Shown: positions 9,717-20,103 of the stretch, piece by piece
Layout of the letters: each line of letters begins with the position of its first letter
Numbering within the stretch: the first letter of the stretch is position 1
NCBI RefSeq assembly: GCF_900066015.1
Contig: NZ_LN890655.1
Coordinates: 2,830,726 to 2,894,725, forward strand
Direction: 5' to 3'
From: Candidatus Promineifilum breve
Lineage (GTDB): Bacteria; Chloroflexota; Anaerolineae; Promineifilales; Promineifilaceae
Length of the DNA stretch: 64,000 nt
Translations under genes and position numbers: made by a program
The notes under the pieces: generated by a model
The model's input: only the letters and a program-made list of their open reading frames with translations
Told to the model about the DNA's origin: nothing
Databases searched by the model: none

Positions 9717-12356
9717 ATGGCAGATAACCTGGAAGATAGGGGCGATGAGTTCGAGACCGAACAACCCGTCTACGACGGCGAGACCCACGTCTATGATCCC
9801 GATCCGCCGGATCAGACCTATACCCTCGATGATGAGGTGGAGGCCGCGGCCCGCAGCAATCTGAATTGGGTTTTGGTGGGGCTTGTGGCCCTGGCGGCGG
9901 TGGTGTTGGGGCTGCTGCTCTATTACTTTCTGTTTAGCCGCCCTCGGGAAAGCGTCATCAACCCGCCCACCAACCCCGAAACCGGCGAAAACTCCTGGAA
10001 TCGCGTGCGTAGCGCCGGGCGTATGGTCGTCGGTACGTCGCTCGACTACCCGCCCTTCACCTTTCGCAACGATCAGTTCCAGCCCGACGGCTTCGACATG
10101 GCCGTTATCCGGGAGATCGCCGGCCGCCTGAGCGTGGGCACCGAGATCAAGGACATGGCTTTCGATAGCCTGTTCAGCGCGGTGGAACTGGGCCAGGTCG
10201 ACGTCGCCATCGCCGCCATTACCGTGACGACCGAGCGCGAGGCGCTGGCCGATTTCAGCAACATCTACTGGATCGGCGAGGAAGGCATTCTGGCGCGGGC
10301 CGATTCGGACATCAGCGCCATCCGCACCCTGTCGGAGATGGCCGGCCGCCGTATCGGCGTGCAGCGCGGCAGCGTCTATCAGACGTGGCTGCAACGCGAC
10401 CTGGTCGACGCGGGCATTACCCAATCGGCTAACCTGTTTGTCTACGAGACGGTCGACGCCGCCGTGCGCGACCTGCGCGAGCAGCGCCTGGATCTGGTCA
10501 TCGTCGACCGCCGCGTGGCCGATGCCAGCGCGGCCCAGGGCGGCGTGCGGCTGGTCGGCGGCGGACTGAACCCGCAGCGCTACGCCATCGCCGTGCGCAA
10601 CGGCGCCGACAGCCTGCGCAACGAGATCAATAACGCCCTGCTCCTGTTGCAGAACGAGGGGCGCATTGCCCAACTGGCCCAGCAATTCCTCAACGTCGGC
10701 GCGGGCGAGATCATTACCCCACCGGCCCCGACGCCGACGGTCCCCATCCAGCCGACCACGCCGGCCGTCCAGCCGACAGTCGGCGCTTGCGTCAACGGTA
10801 TGCGCTTCGTGGCCGATCTGAATCTCGACGACAACAATATGACGTCGCCGCCGCCCATCAGCCCCGGACAGGCGTTCAGCAAGGGTTGGCGCATCCAGAA
10901 CAGCGGTACCTGCGCCTGGACGACGGCTTACCGCCTGGTATTCGTCAGCGGCAACGTGCCCGGGGCCAGCATGGGCGGCCAGCCCACGGCCGTGCAGGGC
11001 TTCGTGGCCGCCGGGCAGCAGTATGACATGTTCGTCAATCTGGTGGCCCCGCTGTCGGCCGGCGTCTATCAGGGCATCTGGCAGATGGTCGATGAACAGA
11101 ATCGCCCGTTTGGCGACCGCATCTGGGTCGGCATCACCGTGCCCGCCTCGCCCACGGCCACGGCCGCGGCGACGCAAACCCCGTCGCCCAGCATCAACTT
11201 CACCGTTGACCGCACCAATATCCTGCAGGGCGAATGTGTCACCTTTGTCTGGAACGTGCAGAACGTCACCGCCGTCTACTTCCACGCCCAGGGCGAGGCG
11301 TGGCAGAACAACCAGGTGCAGCCGCAGGGCAACCGCGTGGCCTGCCCGTCGACGACGACGACCTACTTCCTGCGCGTCCTGCGGCCCGACGGCACGGTGG
11401 AAGAACGGCAAAACGTTATCACCGTGCGGCCGAACGTCAACGCGCCCAATATCACCCAATTCGTGGCCGCGCCGTCGCAGGTGACCACCGGCCAATGTGT
11501 CACGCTGCAATGGGACGTGCAGGGCAGCGTCAGCCGGGTCACCATCAGCAATCAGTTCCGCGTCCTCTGGGACAACGCCCCCTCGCGCGGCAACACCCAG
11601 GACTGCACCGGCGGTCAGCCGACGACCATCGAGTTCAAGCTGCAAGCCACCGGCCCCGGCGGCACGAGCCAGGCCCTGGAATACGTCAACGTCGTCAGCC
11701 CGGCCACGGCCACGCCCGTGCCCACCGCGCCGCCCACCCAGCCGATCATCGACTCGTTCACCGTGACACCGGGGCAATTGCAGACCGGCCAATGCGTGCA
11801 GATCTCCTGGAGCACCAGCGGCGCGACGTGGCTGGTGCGCCTGATGCGCAATAACGTGCTCGTGCTGGACAACGCCGGCCTGTCCGGCTCGGCCCAGGAC
11901 TGCCTGCAATTCGCCGGGTCGTATACCTATCAACTGGTCGCCAGCACCACCGGCGGCCAATCCATCTCGCGCGATCAATCGGTGCTGGTCAGCGAGGCCC
12001 CGCCGGTCAATCCGCTGGCCGGCAAGACCTATGGCCTGACCGATCTGAACGGCGCGCCGATCGTGGCCGGTACCAACCTCACGGTGACCTTCAACGCCGA
12101 TGGTACACTGAACGGCTCAGGCGGCTGCAACAGCTACAACGGCCGCTACACCGCCACCGCCGACGGCCTGATCAGCGTCAGTGAACTGTCGTTGACCAAC
12201 TCATTGTGCCCCTCGCCGCCGGGGGTCATGGAACAGGAGGGGGCCTACATCAACGCCTTGCGCGCCGCCGTCACCTTTGTGTTCCCGGATCGCACGACGC
12301 AGATGGTCATGTACAATGCCGCCCGGCAGGATATATTGCGCTATATCCTGAGATAG
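9717..12356 (+). CDS. Membrane-anchored SBP3-FW-Ig-META protein
   Basis: An 879-residue paralogue of the preceding lipoprotein with a different anchor. An acidic cytoplasmic end (1-48) leads into one TM helix (about 51-73), then a family 3 solute-binding domain (about 96-330; GRMVVGTSLDYPPF, AFDSLFSAVELGQVDVAIAA), an FW domain (about 355-474), three Ig-like repeats with paired Cys, and a META domain at the end (about 763-879; GGCNSYNGRY). A strong ribosome site, aaggagg, precedes the ATG. The shared core with the neighbour indicates tandem duplication followed by change of anchor and C terminus. No transporter subunits accompany it. Ligand unknown; amino-acid-like small molecules are plausible from the SBP3 family. 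Confidence 0.88.
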   Translation: MADNLEDRGDEFETEQPVYDGETHVYDPDPPDQTYTLDDEVEAAARSNLNWVLVGLVALAAVVLGLLLYYFLFSRPRESVINPPTNPETGENSWNRVRSAGRMVVGTSLDYPPFTFRNDQFQPDGFDMAVIREIAGRLSVGTEIKDMAFDSLFSAVELGQVDVAIAAITVTTEREALADFSNIYWIGEEGILARADSDISAIRTLSEMAGRRIGVQRGSVYQTWLQRDLVDAGITQSANLFVYETVDAAVRDLREQRLDLVIVDRRVADASAAQGGVRLVGGGLNPQRYAIAVRNGADSLRNEINNALLLLQNEGRIAQLAQQFLNVGAGEIITPPAPTPTVPIQPTTPAVQPTVGACVNGMRFVADLNLDDNNMTSPPPISPGQAFSKGWRIQNSGTCAWTTAYRLVFVSGNVPGASMGGQPTAVQGFVAAGQQYDMFVNLVAPLSAGVYQGIWQMVDEQNRPFGDRIWVGITVPASPTATAAATQTPSPSINFTVDRTNILQGECVTFVWNVQNVTAVYFHAQGEAWQNNQVQPQGNRVACPSTTTTYFLRVLRPDGTVEERQNVITVRPNVNAPNITQFVAAPSQVTTGQCVTLQWDVQGSVSRVTISNQFRVLWDNAPSRGNTQDCTGGQPTTIEFKLQATGPGGTSQALEYVNVVSPATATPVPTAPPTQPIIDSFTVTPGQLQTGQCVQISWSTSGATWLVRLMRNNVLVLDNAGLSGSAQDCLQFAGSYTYQLVASTTGGQSISRDQSVLVSEAPPVNPLAGKTYGLTDLNGAPIVAGTNLTVTFNADGTLNGSGGCNSYNGRYTATADGLISVSELSLTNSLCPSPPGVMEQEGAYINALRAAVTFVFPDRTTQMVMYNAARQDILRYILR

Positions 12357-12386
12357 TCTGATAACGTTGAATTGGATGTAACTAAA

Positions 12387-12414
12387 AAAGGGCGGCCACC
12401 TGGCCGCCCTTTTG
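12387..12414. terminator. Bidirectional terminator between convergent genes
   Basis: A GC hairpin (agggcggcca / tggccgccct) with an A run on its left side and a T-rich run on its right. It lies between the end of the SBP3-FW-Ig-META gene and the end of corA, so it can stop transcription from both sides. Confidence 0.85.
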
Positions 12415-12441
12415 TTTTGGCGAATGGTAAGCGGGGTGGGG

Positions 12442-13494
12442 TCAGAACCAGCCGCGGCGCTTCATAAACAGCAGCAGCCCACCGGCCACCGTCGCCATCA
12501 GCAACAGCACGGCCGGGTAGCCCCACGGCTGCTCCAACTCGGGCATATATGTAAAGTTCATGCCGTAGATGCTGGCGATGAAGGTGATGGGCAGGAACAC
12601 GGTGGCGATGACCGTCAGCAGTTGATTGACACGGCCGGTGTTGCGCTCCACGTTGCCCATGTACAGATCCATCACTTCCTTGAGCATGGCCCGCAGGCGA
12701 TCGTAATTAGTGAGCAGCGTCTCGATCTCGCGCAGCAGCGACTTGGTGAAGAACTTGGCGACCGGTTCGGTGATGAACCTCGATTCCGCGTCCTTCACGT
12801 ACTCCAGAAAATCTTCCATTTCCAGCAGCGGTTCGTTCCAGGGTTTGATGTCCTCGCGCGCGCTCAGGATGGCGCGATAGACCTGTTCGCGGCCGCCGCC
12901 GGTCAATACCCGGTCTTCCAATTGTTCCAGTTGATGGCCCAGGTGCTTGAAGCCCTGCTGGAAGTGCTCCACGATGACGGCCCGGATGAGCAGATAGAGC
13001 AGATAGTCGGGGCCGTGTTCCATCACGTGGGTCAGATGGTTCAGCGCCCGCCGCCGCGTACGCGAGAAGAGGCCGTGCAACTGGTGCTCATAGAGGATGA
13101 GGGCGTTGCTGGTCAGAATAAAGGAGCCGCGACTTTGCACCAGCCGATCCTCCTTCTCTTCCAGAAAGGGAACCATGTACTCCAGGTAGAGACAATCCTC
13201 ATACTCGGCCTCGAACGCCACCTGGGTTTCGTCCAGAATATCGGGCAGGATGAATGGGTCGACGTTGAAATGGCGCAGTAACTTGCTTAGCTCCTCTTCG
13301 TCGTGCACGTCGCGCACGGTGACCCAATTGACGCGCGTGGCATCCACCCGCCGCAGGAGTTCATCGATGTTGTGACAATCGAAGCTGACGATCTCCTGGG
13401 CATCGTAGACGACGATGGAGTAGCGCGTTTTGACCGTGTTGCCGTTTTGGGCGTCGCCGTTGGGTGTCGGCCGGATTCCTCGCATCTGAGCCAT
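12442..13494 (-). CDS. corA: CorA-type magnesium/cobalt channel
   Basis: A 350-residue CorA family divalent cation channel. The N-terminal two thirds form the cytoplasmic alpha/beta funnel; the C terminus has two TM helices. The signature loop YGMNF follows the first of these (VFLPITFIASIYGMNF), and the second (YPAVLLLMATVAGGLLLF) leads to a basic tail KRRGWF, as expected. The periplasmic loop reads MPELEQPWGYP, close to the usual MPEL. Length is typical. A gaggtaagg ribosome site precedes the start. The gene is convergent with the upstream surface-protein gene and shares strand with argS, 39 bases further up. Confidence 0.96.
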   Translation of the reverse strand: MAQMRGIRPTPNGDAQNGNTVKTRYSIVVYDAQEIVSFDCHNIDELLRRVDATRVNWVTVRDVHDEEELSKLLRHFNVDPFILPDILDETQVAFEAEYEDCLYLEYMVPFLEEKEDRLVQSRGSFILTSNALILYEHQLHGLFSRTRRRALNHLTHVMEHGPDYLLYLLIRAVIVEHFQQGFKHLGHQLEQLEDRVLTGGGREQVYRAILSAREDIKPWNEPLLEMEDFLEYVKDAESRFITEPVAKFFTKSLLREIETLLTNYDRLRAMLKEVMDLYMGNVERNTGRVNQLLTVIATVFLPITFIASIYGMNFTYMPELEQPWGYPAVLLLMATVAGGLLLFMKRRGWF

Positions 13495-13533
13495 AGCCTT
13501 ACCTCGTAGATTAAGTGATAGCTATCGCGACGG

Positions 13534-15198
13534 TTACATCACGTCCGGGGCGCTCATGCCCATCAAATCGAGCACGCGGGCGAAGACCAACTTGGCCGCC
13601 CGGTAGAAGCGCAGCCGGGCCAGGCGCAGCGGCTCCGGCACCTCGCTATGGAGCACGCGACACTCCTCGTAGGCCGTGTGGAACAACGCCGCCAGCTCGG
13701 TGGCATAGAAAGCCAGGCGGTGCGGCTCATAGGTCGTGGCGATCATCTCCACCACGTCGCCCAACTCCAGCGCCTTGCGCAGAAAGGCCAGCTCGCGCTC
13801 GTGGGTCAGCAGGCTCAGGTCGGCGTCGCGGTCGGCGTCGGCGGCCAGCCCCGCCTCGGCCCATTTGCGGAAGATGCCGGCGCAGCGCACGTGGGCGTTC
13901 TGGATGTAGTAGACCGGATTCTTGTCGGAGTGTTCCACGGCCAGATCGAGGTCAAAGTCGACCGGGCTATTGGCCGAGCGCGAGATCATGAAGTAGCGGA
14001 TGGCGTCGGCCCCCACTTCGTTGACCAGTTCATCGAGGGTTACGAACAGGCCGCGGCGCGTGCTCATGCGCACCGCCCGCCCGCCGCGCACCAGGTTGAC
14101 GATCTGGTGCAGCAGCGTATGGACGAAGGCCGGGTCGTAGCCCAGCGCCTGGACGCCCCACAGCACTTGCGGCGCGGTGGCGTGGTGGTCGGGGCCGAAG
14201 ATATCGACGACCAGATCGAAGCCGCGTTGGGCTTTGTCCCGGTGATAGGCCATGTCGGGCAGGCGGTAGGTCGCCTCACCGTCGGCCTTCACGACGACGC
14301 GATCCTTGTCGTCGCCGAAGGCCGTGGTGCGGAACCAGTGGGCGCCGTCCTGCTCGTAGACGTAGCCGCGCTGCTGCAACTCGGCCAGCGTGTCCCAGAC
14401 GGCCCCGGTCTCGTAGAGGCTTTGCTCGCGGAAGTAGTTGTCGAAGTGGATGCCGATGCGGGCCAGCGTCTCTTTCTGCTGGCGGGAGATGCGGTCGCGG
14501 GCATACTCGGCGAAGACATCGGCCGGCAATTCGGCCAGCCCGTCGCCGCGCTCGGCGATGAGTTCCTTAGCCAGATCGATGATGTATTCGCCCTGGTAAT
14601 GGTCGTCGGCCAGTTCGGCCGGTTGGCCCAGGGCCTGCAAATAGCGAGCCTTCACCGATTCGCCCAGCAGGGTGATCTGGCGGCCGGCGTCGTTGTAGTA
14701 ATACTCCAGCACCACGTCGTAGCCGGCGGCCTCCAGCACGCGGTGGAGCGTGTCGCCGATGACGCCGCCGCGGGTGCGGCCGAGAGTGATCGGCCCGGTG
14801 GGGTTGGCCGAGACGCATTCGACCTGGGCCGACCGGCCGGTGAAGCCCAGATCGACTCGGCCGTAGCTGTCGCCCGCGGCTAATATGGCATCGGGCAGCG
14901 CCCGCAGCCAGTCGGGCGACAAGCGAAAGTTGATGAAGCCCGGCGGCACAACGCCGACCTCGCCCACGTAGGCGGGGGCGGTCAGATGGGCGGCGATGGC
15001 CTCGGCGATCTTCAGCGGGGCCATGCGCGCCGGGCGGGCCAGTTGCAGGGCGATGGCCGTGGCGTAGTCGCCGTGGGTCGTCTCGCGCGGGCGCTCGACG
15101 AGCACGTTGGGCAGATCGAAGGCGGGCAGCGCCCCGGCGGCCTGGGCCGCGCCGATAGCCGCCCGGACGGCGGCCGAAAGTTCGTGATGGTGTAGCAT
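13534..15198 (-). CDS. argS: Arginyl-tRNA synthetase
   Basis: A class I aminoacyl-tRNA synthetase that charges tRNA-Arg. The 554-residue product has the N-terminal Arg-tRNA synthetase domain, the catalytic core with SANPTGP before the HIGH-motif position, the KMSKS-equivalent RMSTRRGLFVTL, the ADAIRYFMISR segment, and the C-terminal DALR anticodon-binding domain (PHRLAFYATELAALFHTAYEECRVL). The start at 15198 is preferred over a codon six residues upstream. Odd point: where most ArgRS read HVGH after NPTGP, this protein reads TLGR. Whether this is the only argS in the genome cannot be seen here. Confidence 0.93.
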   Translation of the reverse strand: MLHHHELSAAVRAAIGAAQAAGALPAFDLPNVLVERPRETTHGDYATAIALQLARPARMAPLKIAEAIAAHLTAPAYVGEVGVVPPGFINFRLSPDWLRALPDAILAAGDSYGRVDLGFTGRSAQVECVSANPTGPITLGRTRGGVIGDTLHRVLEAAGYDVVLEYYYNDAGRQITLLGESVKARYLQALGQPAELADDHYQGEYIIDLAKELIAERGDGLAELPADVFAEYARDRISRQQKETLARIGIHFDNYFREQSLYETGAVWDTLAELQQRGYVYEQDGAHWFRTTAFGDDKDRVVVKADGEATYRLPDMAYHRDKAQRGFDLVVDIFGPDHHATAPQVLWGVQALGYDPAFVHTLLHQIVNLVRGGRAVRMSTRRGLFVTLDELVNEVGADAIRYFMISRSANSPVDFDLDLAVEHSDKNPVYYIQNAHVRCAGIFRKWAEAGLAADADRDADLSLLTHERELAFLRKALELGDVVEMIATTYEPHRLAFYATELAALFHTAYEECRVLHSEVPEPLRLARLRFYRAAKLVFARVLDLMGMSAPDVM

Positions 15199-15262
15199 GG
15201 GCGACGATTCTAGCATCTTGCCCGCTGTCTTGCGAGAGATAACCTCGGTTATCGGGCGCGGG

Positions 15263-15291
15263 TTGCGCGGCCACCTTCCGTTTCGTATACT
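15263..15291 (+). promoter_or_regulatory. Candidate promoter of the 15324 gene
   Basis: A TATACT -10 box at 15286-15291 is preceded at 17 bases by TTGCGC, a weak -35 match. It lies in the divergent gap between argS and the hypothetical-RDD genes, 32 bases upstream of the start codon. Confidence 0.4.
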
Positions 15292-15323
15292 CTCATTGAG
15301 CCGAAAGTAGCTGATAAACCATC

Positions 15324-16220
15324 ATGCAACCTAACGTACCCAGCACTGCCCCCTTGGATGATCGTAGCGTAGCGCCGCTCGCTCCGGAGTTGCCGGTTGT
15401 CGAGCGCCCCATGGTCGGCCCGGCATACAGCTATAACACCACGGAAGACGGGTTGATGCCGCTGGCGGGTGGGTCACTGCCCGTCTATCGGTCGCCCGAC
15501 GCCGCGCCTGTCTCGGCCGACCCCGAATTCGACGCCTATCTGGCCGTGGTCAAGATGCTGCTGGGGGGGGCCATCGAAGGCACGGCCGAGCTGACCCGGC
15601 GGCTGGAGCGGCTGGAGGCCGAATTGCGCGCCGCCGAAGCCGGGCCGCCCGGCCCCGGCGAGGTGAACAGTTCGGCCGACGTCGTGCGCTACCTGCTCTT
15701 CGGCGCTTCTCTGGCGGCGGCCGACGGGCTGCGCCGGCGGGCGTTCCAGTGGGCGGAAGCGTCGGATATGTTCTGGCGCACTACCAGCAGCGTCGTTGCC
15801 CCCCTGACCACCGGCCGCCTCACCAGGCGCATCGTCGGCCCATTTGACCGGGCCTTCGGCCGCCTGGTCGATCGCGGCCAGCAGCGGGTCAACGACTGGG
15901 TGGAGTTGGGCCGGGCCAATGAACCGGCGAGCCGTTTGCTGGCCCGCGAAGCCTATCTGGAAGTCGTTGATGACTTAATCAGCTTCCTGGCCGAAAACGA
16001 GGAGTTGGCCGACCTGGTGCAGAAGAAGAGCGTCGGTCTGGCGACCGAGGCGGTGGACGAAGTCCGCTCGCGGGGGGTATCGGCCGACGCCATCGCCGAG
16101 AACATCGTGCGTCGTATTCTGCGCCGGCCGCCGCGCACTGAACTGCCCCAACCGCCGGATGCCCTGCGGCAGACGCTCCTCGACATCCCCGCAACGAACG
16201 ATCATGAGTCTGGATTCTAG
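15324..16220 (+). CDS. Conserved-looking hypothetical protein beside RDD gene
   Basis: A 298-residue soluble-looking protein without signal peptide or clear TM helix. The first 85 residues are Pro-rich and probably disordered. The rest is helical and charged, with ADVVRYLLFGASLAAADGLRRR, a basic Arg-rich middle and LAENEELADLVQKKSVGLATEAVDEVRSRGVSAD, ending in RRILRRPPRTELP. Its end overlaps or abuts the RDD membrane-protein gene, so the two are translationally linked. The next gene is a wax ester synthase, which suggests an envelope or lipid-related role, but I do not recognise a named domain. Confidence 0.75.
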   Translation: MQPNVPSTAPLDDRSVAPLAPELPVVERPMVGPAYSYNTTEDGLMPLAGGSLPVYRSPDAAPVSADPEFDAYLAVVKMLLGGAIEGTAELTRRLERLEAELRAAEAGPPGPGEVNSSADVVRYLLFGASLAAADGLRRRAFQWAEASDMFWRTTSSVVAPLTTGRLTRRIVGPFDRAFGRLVDRGQQRVNDWVELGRANEPASRLLAREAYLEVVDDLISFLAENEELADLVQKKSVGLATEAVDEVRSRGVSADAIAENIVRRILRRPPRTELPQPPDALRQTLLDIPATNDHESGF

Positions 16221-16806
16221 CATGGCATCACCCGTGGACATTCCGCCGGCCGCGCCCCTTTTGTCATCCTCACTGCGTGGGCATTATGCCGGCTTCGTCA
16301 CGCGCGCCGTGGCCTTCGTCATCGATTTTTTGCTGGTGGTGACGACCCAAATTGTCGTATTGCTCATCCTCCGCCTGTTGTTCCAGTTCTTCGGTCTCAG
16401 CTCGCTGGCCGAGGCCCTGTTCTATCCGGACGCGGCCGTCGTCGATCCGTCGGTCATGGTCACGGCCACGCGCTGGTCGATCCTCGTCTTCGGCAGCAAT
16501 CTCCTCTTCGACGCCTACATGATCGCCGGGTGGCTGCTGGTCGACCGCACCATCGGCCAGGCGGCGCTGGGGCTGCGGGTGCGTCGGAGCGACGGCCGCC
16601 CGCTGACGCTCGGCTCGGCCATTCGCCGCGTTATCGGCTACTACCTGTCCATGTTGCCCCTGTTCCTCGGCTTCCTGTGGGTGCTGGTCGACGACCGGCG
16701 GCAGGGCTGGCACGACAAGCTGGCCGACACGGTGGTCATCTATGACTGGGAGGCGCGGTTGGGGCGGCGGCTGCGGCAGTGGATGGCCCGACAGGCCCAG
16801 AGCTAA
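16204..16806 (+). CDS. RDD family membrane protein
   Basis: About 200 residues with three or four membrane segments. The RDD signature is visible: the first helix begins GFVTRAVAFVIDFLLVV (R and D conserved), and later GQAALGLRVRRSDGRPLT and DDRRQGWHDKLADTVVI match the family's conserved blocks. RDD proteins are poorly characterised and often sit beside transporters or lipid genes. Two starts are possible: ATG at 16204, overlapping the previous gene by 17 bases, or ATG at 16222, just after its stop. Neither has a strong ribosome site, consistent with translational coupling. Confidence 0.9.
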   Translation: MSLDSSMASPVDIPPAAPLLSSSLRGHYAGFVTRAVAFVIDFLLVVTTQIVVLLILRLLFQFFGLSSLAEALFYPDAAVVDPSVMVTATRWSILVFGSNLLFDAYMIAGWLLVDRTIGQAALGLRVRRSDGRPLTLGSAIRRVIGYYLSMLPLFLGFLWVLVDDRRQGWHDKLADTVVIYDWEARLGRRLRQWMARQAQS

Positions 16807-16816
16807 CCGCCCGATT

Positions 16817-16844
16817 TTGACAACCGCCCTCGCTGACATATACT
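16817..16844 (+). promoter_or_regulatory. Promoter, probably giving a leaderless mRNA
   Basis: A perfect TTGACA at 16817-16822 is followed after 16 bases by TATACT at 16839-16844. The ATG of the wax ester synthase starts 7 bases after the -10 box, so the expected transcription start coincides with the start codon, and there is no ribosome site. Confidence 0.7.
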
Positions 16845-16851
16845 CAACTAC

Positions 16852-18264
16852 ATGGCCGCCACAATTACTCCCCTCGCCAACGTCGATGCCGCCTGGCTAA
16901 AAATGGAAGACCCGACCAACCTGATGATGGTCACCGGGGTGCTCATGTTTCCCCGGCCGGTCGATATGGACTATTTCCGGGCGTTGATCGAGAGCCGACT
17001 GCTGCAATTCGACCGCTTCCGCCAACGTGTCGTGCGGCCGTCGTTGCCGCTGGCCCCCCACTACTGGGAGTTCGACCCCCATTTCAACGTCAATGCCCAC
17101 CTGCATCGCATCGGGCTGCCCCATCCCCACGACAAGAGCGCGCTGCAACAATTGGTCAGCGAACTGATGAGCACCGGCCTCGATTTCAGCAAGCCGCTGT
17201 GGCACATGCATGTGGTGGACGGCTACGGCGAGGGCGGGGCGGTCATCGTGCGCCTGCACCACGCCCTGGCCGACGGCATGGCCCTGGTGGGCGTGCTGCT
17301 GGCCCTGACCGATATGAACCCCGGCGCGCCGCGCCCCACGCCCAACGGCCACCTTGCGGCGGCCGAGCCGGACGCCCTCGCCCCGCCAAGCCCGTTGCGC
17401 GGCTCGTGGGAGGCGCTGCAATTGCGGGCGGCCGAAATGGCCGGCCGGGGGGTGGGCGTCGGCCGTCGGGCGCTCATCGAGGGGCTGGAGACCTATCTCA
17501 ACAACGACCGGCCGCGCCAACTGGCCGAGATGACCACCGATTACGCCCACGCCGCGGGCAAGCTCGTCTTGCGGGCGGCCGACAACCAGACCATCTTCAA
17601 GGGCGAGCTAGGCATTGCCAAGCGGGCCGTCTGGTCGCGGCCGTTGCCCCTCAGCGAGGTCAAGGCCATGCGCCAGGCGCTGGGCGTCACGGTCAACGAC
17701 CTGATGATCGCCGCCGTGGCCGGGGGATTGCGCCGCTATCTGGAAGGGCGCGGCGAAGAGGCGGTCGATTTTCGCGCTGCCGTGCCGGTCAATTTACGCG
17801 GCCCGCATGAGATGGGCGGCCTGGGCAACAAGTTCGGGCTGGTCTTCCTCGATCTGCCCGTAGCCACGGTCGATATGCCGCGGCGGTTGGCTCTCGTCCG
17901 CTACCGGATGGAGGCGCTGAAGAACAGCCACGAAGCGCCGGTTGCCCTCGACATCCTGGGGGCCATCGGCTTCTCGGCCCAGATGGTGCAGGACGCGGTG
18001 GTGCGGATGATCGGCTCCAAGGCCACGGCGGTGATGACCAACGTCCCCGGCCCGCCCATCCCGCTCTATCTGGCCGGGCAGCCCATCGAGCGCATGATGT
18101 TCTGGGTGCCGCAGAGTGGGCGGTTGGGGCTGGGCCTCAGCGTCCTCAGCTACGCCGGCAACATCTACCTCGGCATCGCCAGCGACGCCGGTCTCGTGCC
18201 CGACCCGGATGGGATTTTGCTGGGGTTTTATGCGGAGTATGATGAGTTGTTGGGGATGGTTTAG
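16852..18264 (+). CDS. Wax ester synthase/diacylglycerol acyltransferase (WS/DGAT)
   Basis: A 470-residue acyl-CoA-dependent O-acyltransferase that makes wax esters or triacylglycerols. The catalytic HHxxxDG motif is present as HHALADG near residue 136, after VVDGYGEGGAVIVRL. Later conserved blocks include PLSEVKAMRQALGVTVNDLM, the PVNLR segment and NVPGPPIPLYLAGQPI, all typical of the family. Length is normal. The promoter upstream is placed for leaderless translation. Together with the RDD gene it suggests neutral-lipid storage or lipid remodelling. The exact acyl acceptor cannot be told from sequence. Confidence 0.93.
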   Translation: MAATITPLANVDAAWLKMEDPTNLMMVTGVLMFPRPVDMDYFRALIESRLLQFDRFRQRVVRPSLPLAPHYWEFDPHFNVNAHLHRIGLPHPHDKSALQQLVSELMSTGLDFSKPLWHMHVVDGYGEGGAVIVRLHHALADGMALVGVLLALTDMNPGAPRPTPNGHLAAAEPDALAPPSPLRGSWEALQLRAAEMAGRGVGVGRRALIEGLETYLNNDRPRQLAEMTTDYAHAAGKLVLRAADNQTIFKGELGIAKRAVWSRPLPLSEVKAMRQALGVTVNDLMIAAVAGGLRRYLEGRGEEAVDFRAAVPVNLRGPHEMGGLGNKFGLVFLDLPVATVDMPRRLALVRYRMEALKNSHEAPVALDILGAIGFSAQMVQDAVVRMIGSKATAVMTNVPGPPIPLYLAGQPIERMMFWVPQSGRLGLGLSVLSYAGNIYLGIASDAGLVPDPDGILLGFYAEYDELLGMV

Positions 18265-18288
18265 CTTTTGCAGAGGTTGAGCTGCCGG

Positions 18289-19977
<1,689 letters not shown>

Positions 19978-20103
19978 AGGGAAGTGTCCTGTGTTCAGTA
20001 TCCAGTATTCAGTAGGTCAGTAGGTCGCTATCGTGATCGCTATCGCTATCGTAATCGTTCTTCATCGGTCTGTGGTCTGTGGTCTGTAGTCCGTGGTCAG
20101 CGA
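19978..20103. repeat. Low-complexity intergenic word repeats
   Basis: The gap between GH13 and MscS genes consists of short repeated words: cagtattcagta, cgctatcg repeats, gtctgtggtctgtggtc and gtggtcagcg. The same GTGGTCA words occur at 41.8 kb, 49.3 kb and inside metH. No gene is seen here. Confidence 0.7.

Noticed and set aside
9528-11978. Long minus-strand frame opposite the SBP3-FW-Ig-META gene
   Set aside because: Composition is His/Arg/Gly/Ala-rich as expected for an antisense shadow; the plus-strand gene has clear domains.
7415-12356. Amino-acid ABC transporter operon
   Set aside because: Only solute-binding modules are present; permease and ATPase genes are absent and the proteins carry long surface-domain extensions.
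19978-20103. CRISPR-like array from repeated ctatcg and gtggtc words
   Set aside because: Words are too short and irregular, with no spacers and no cas genes.
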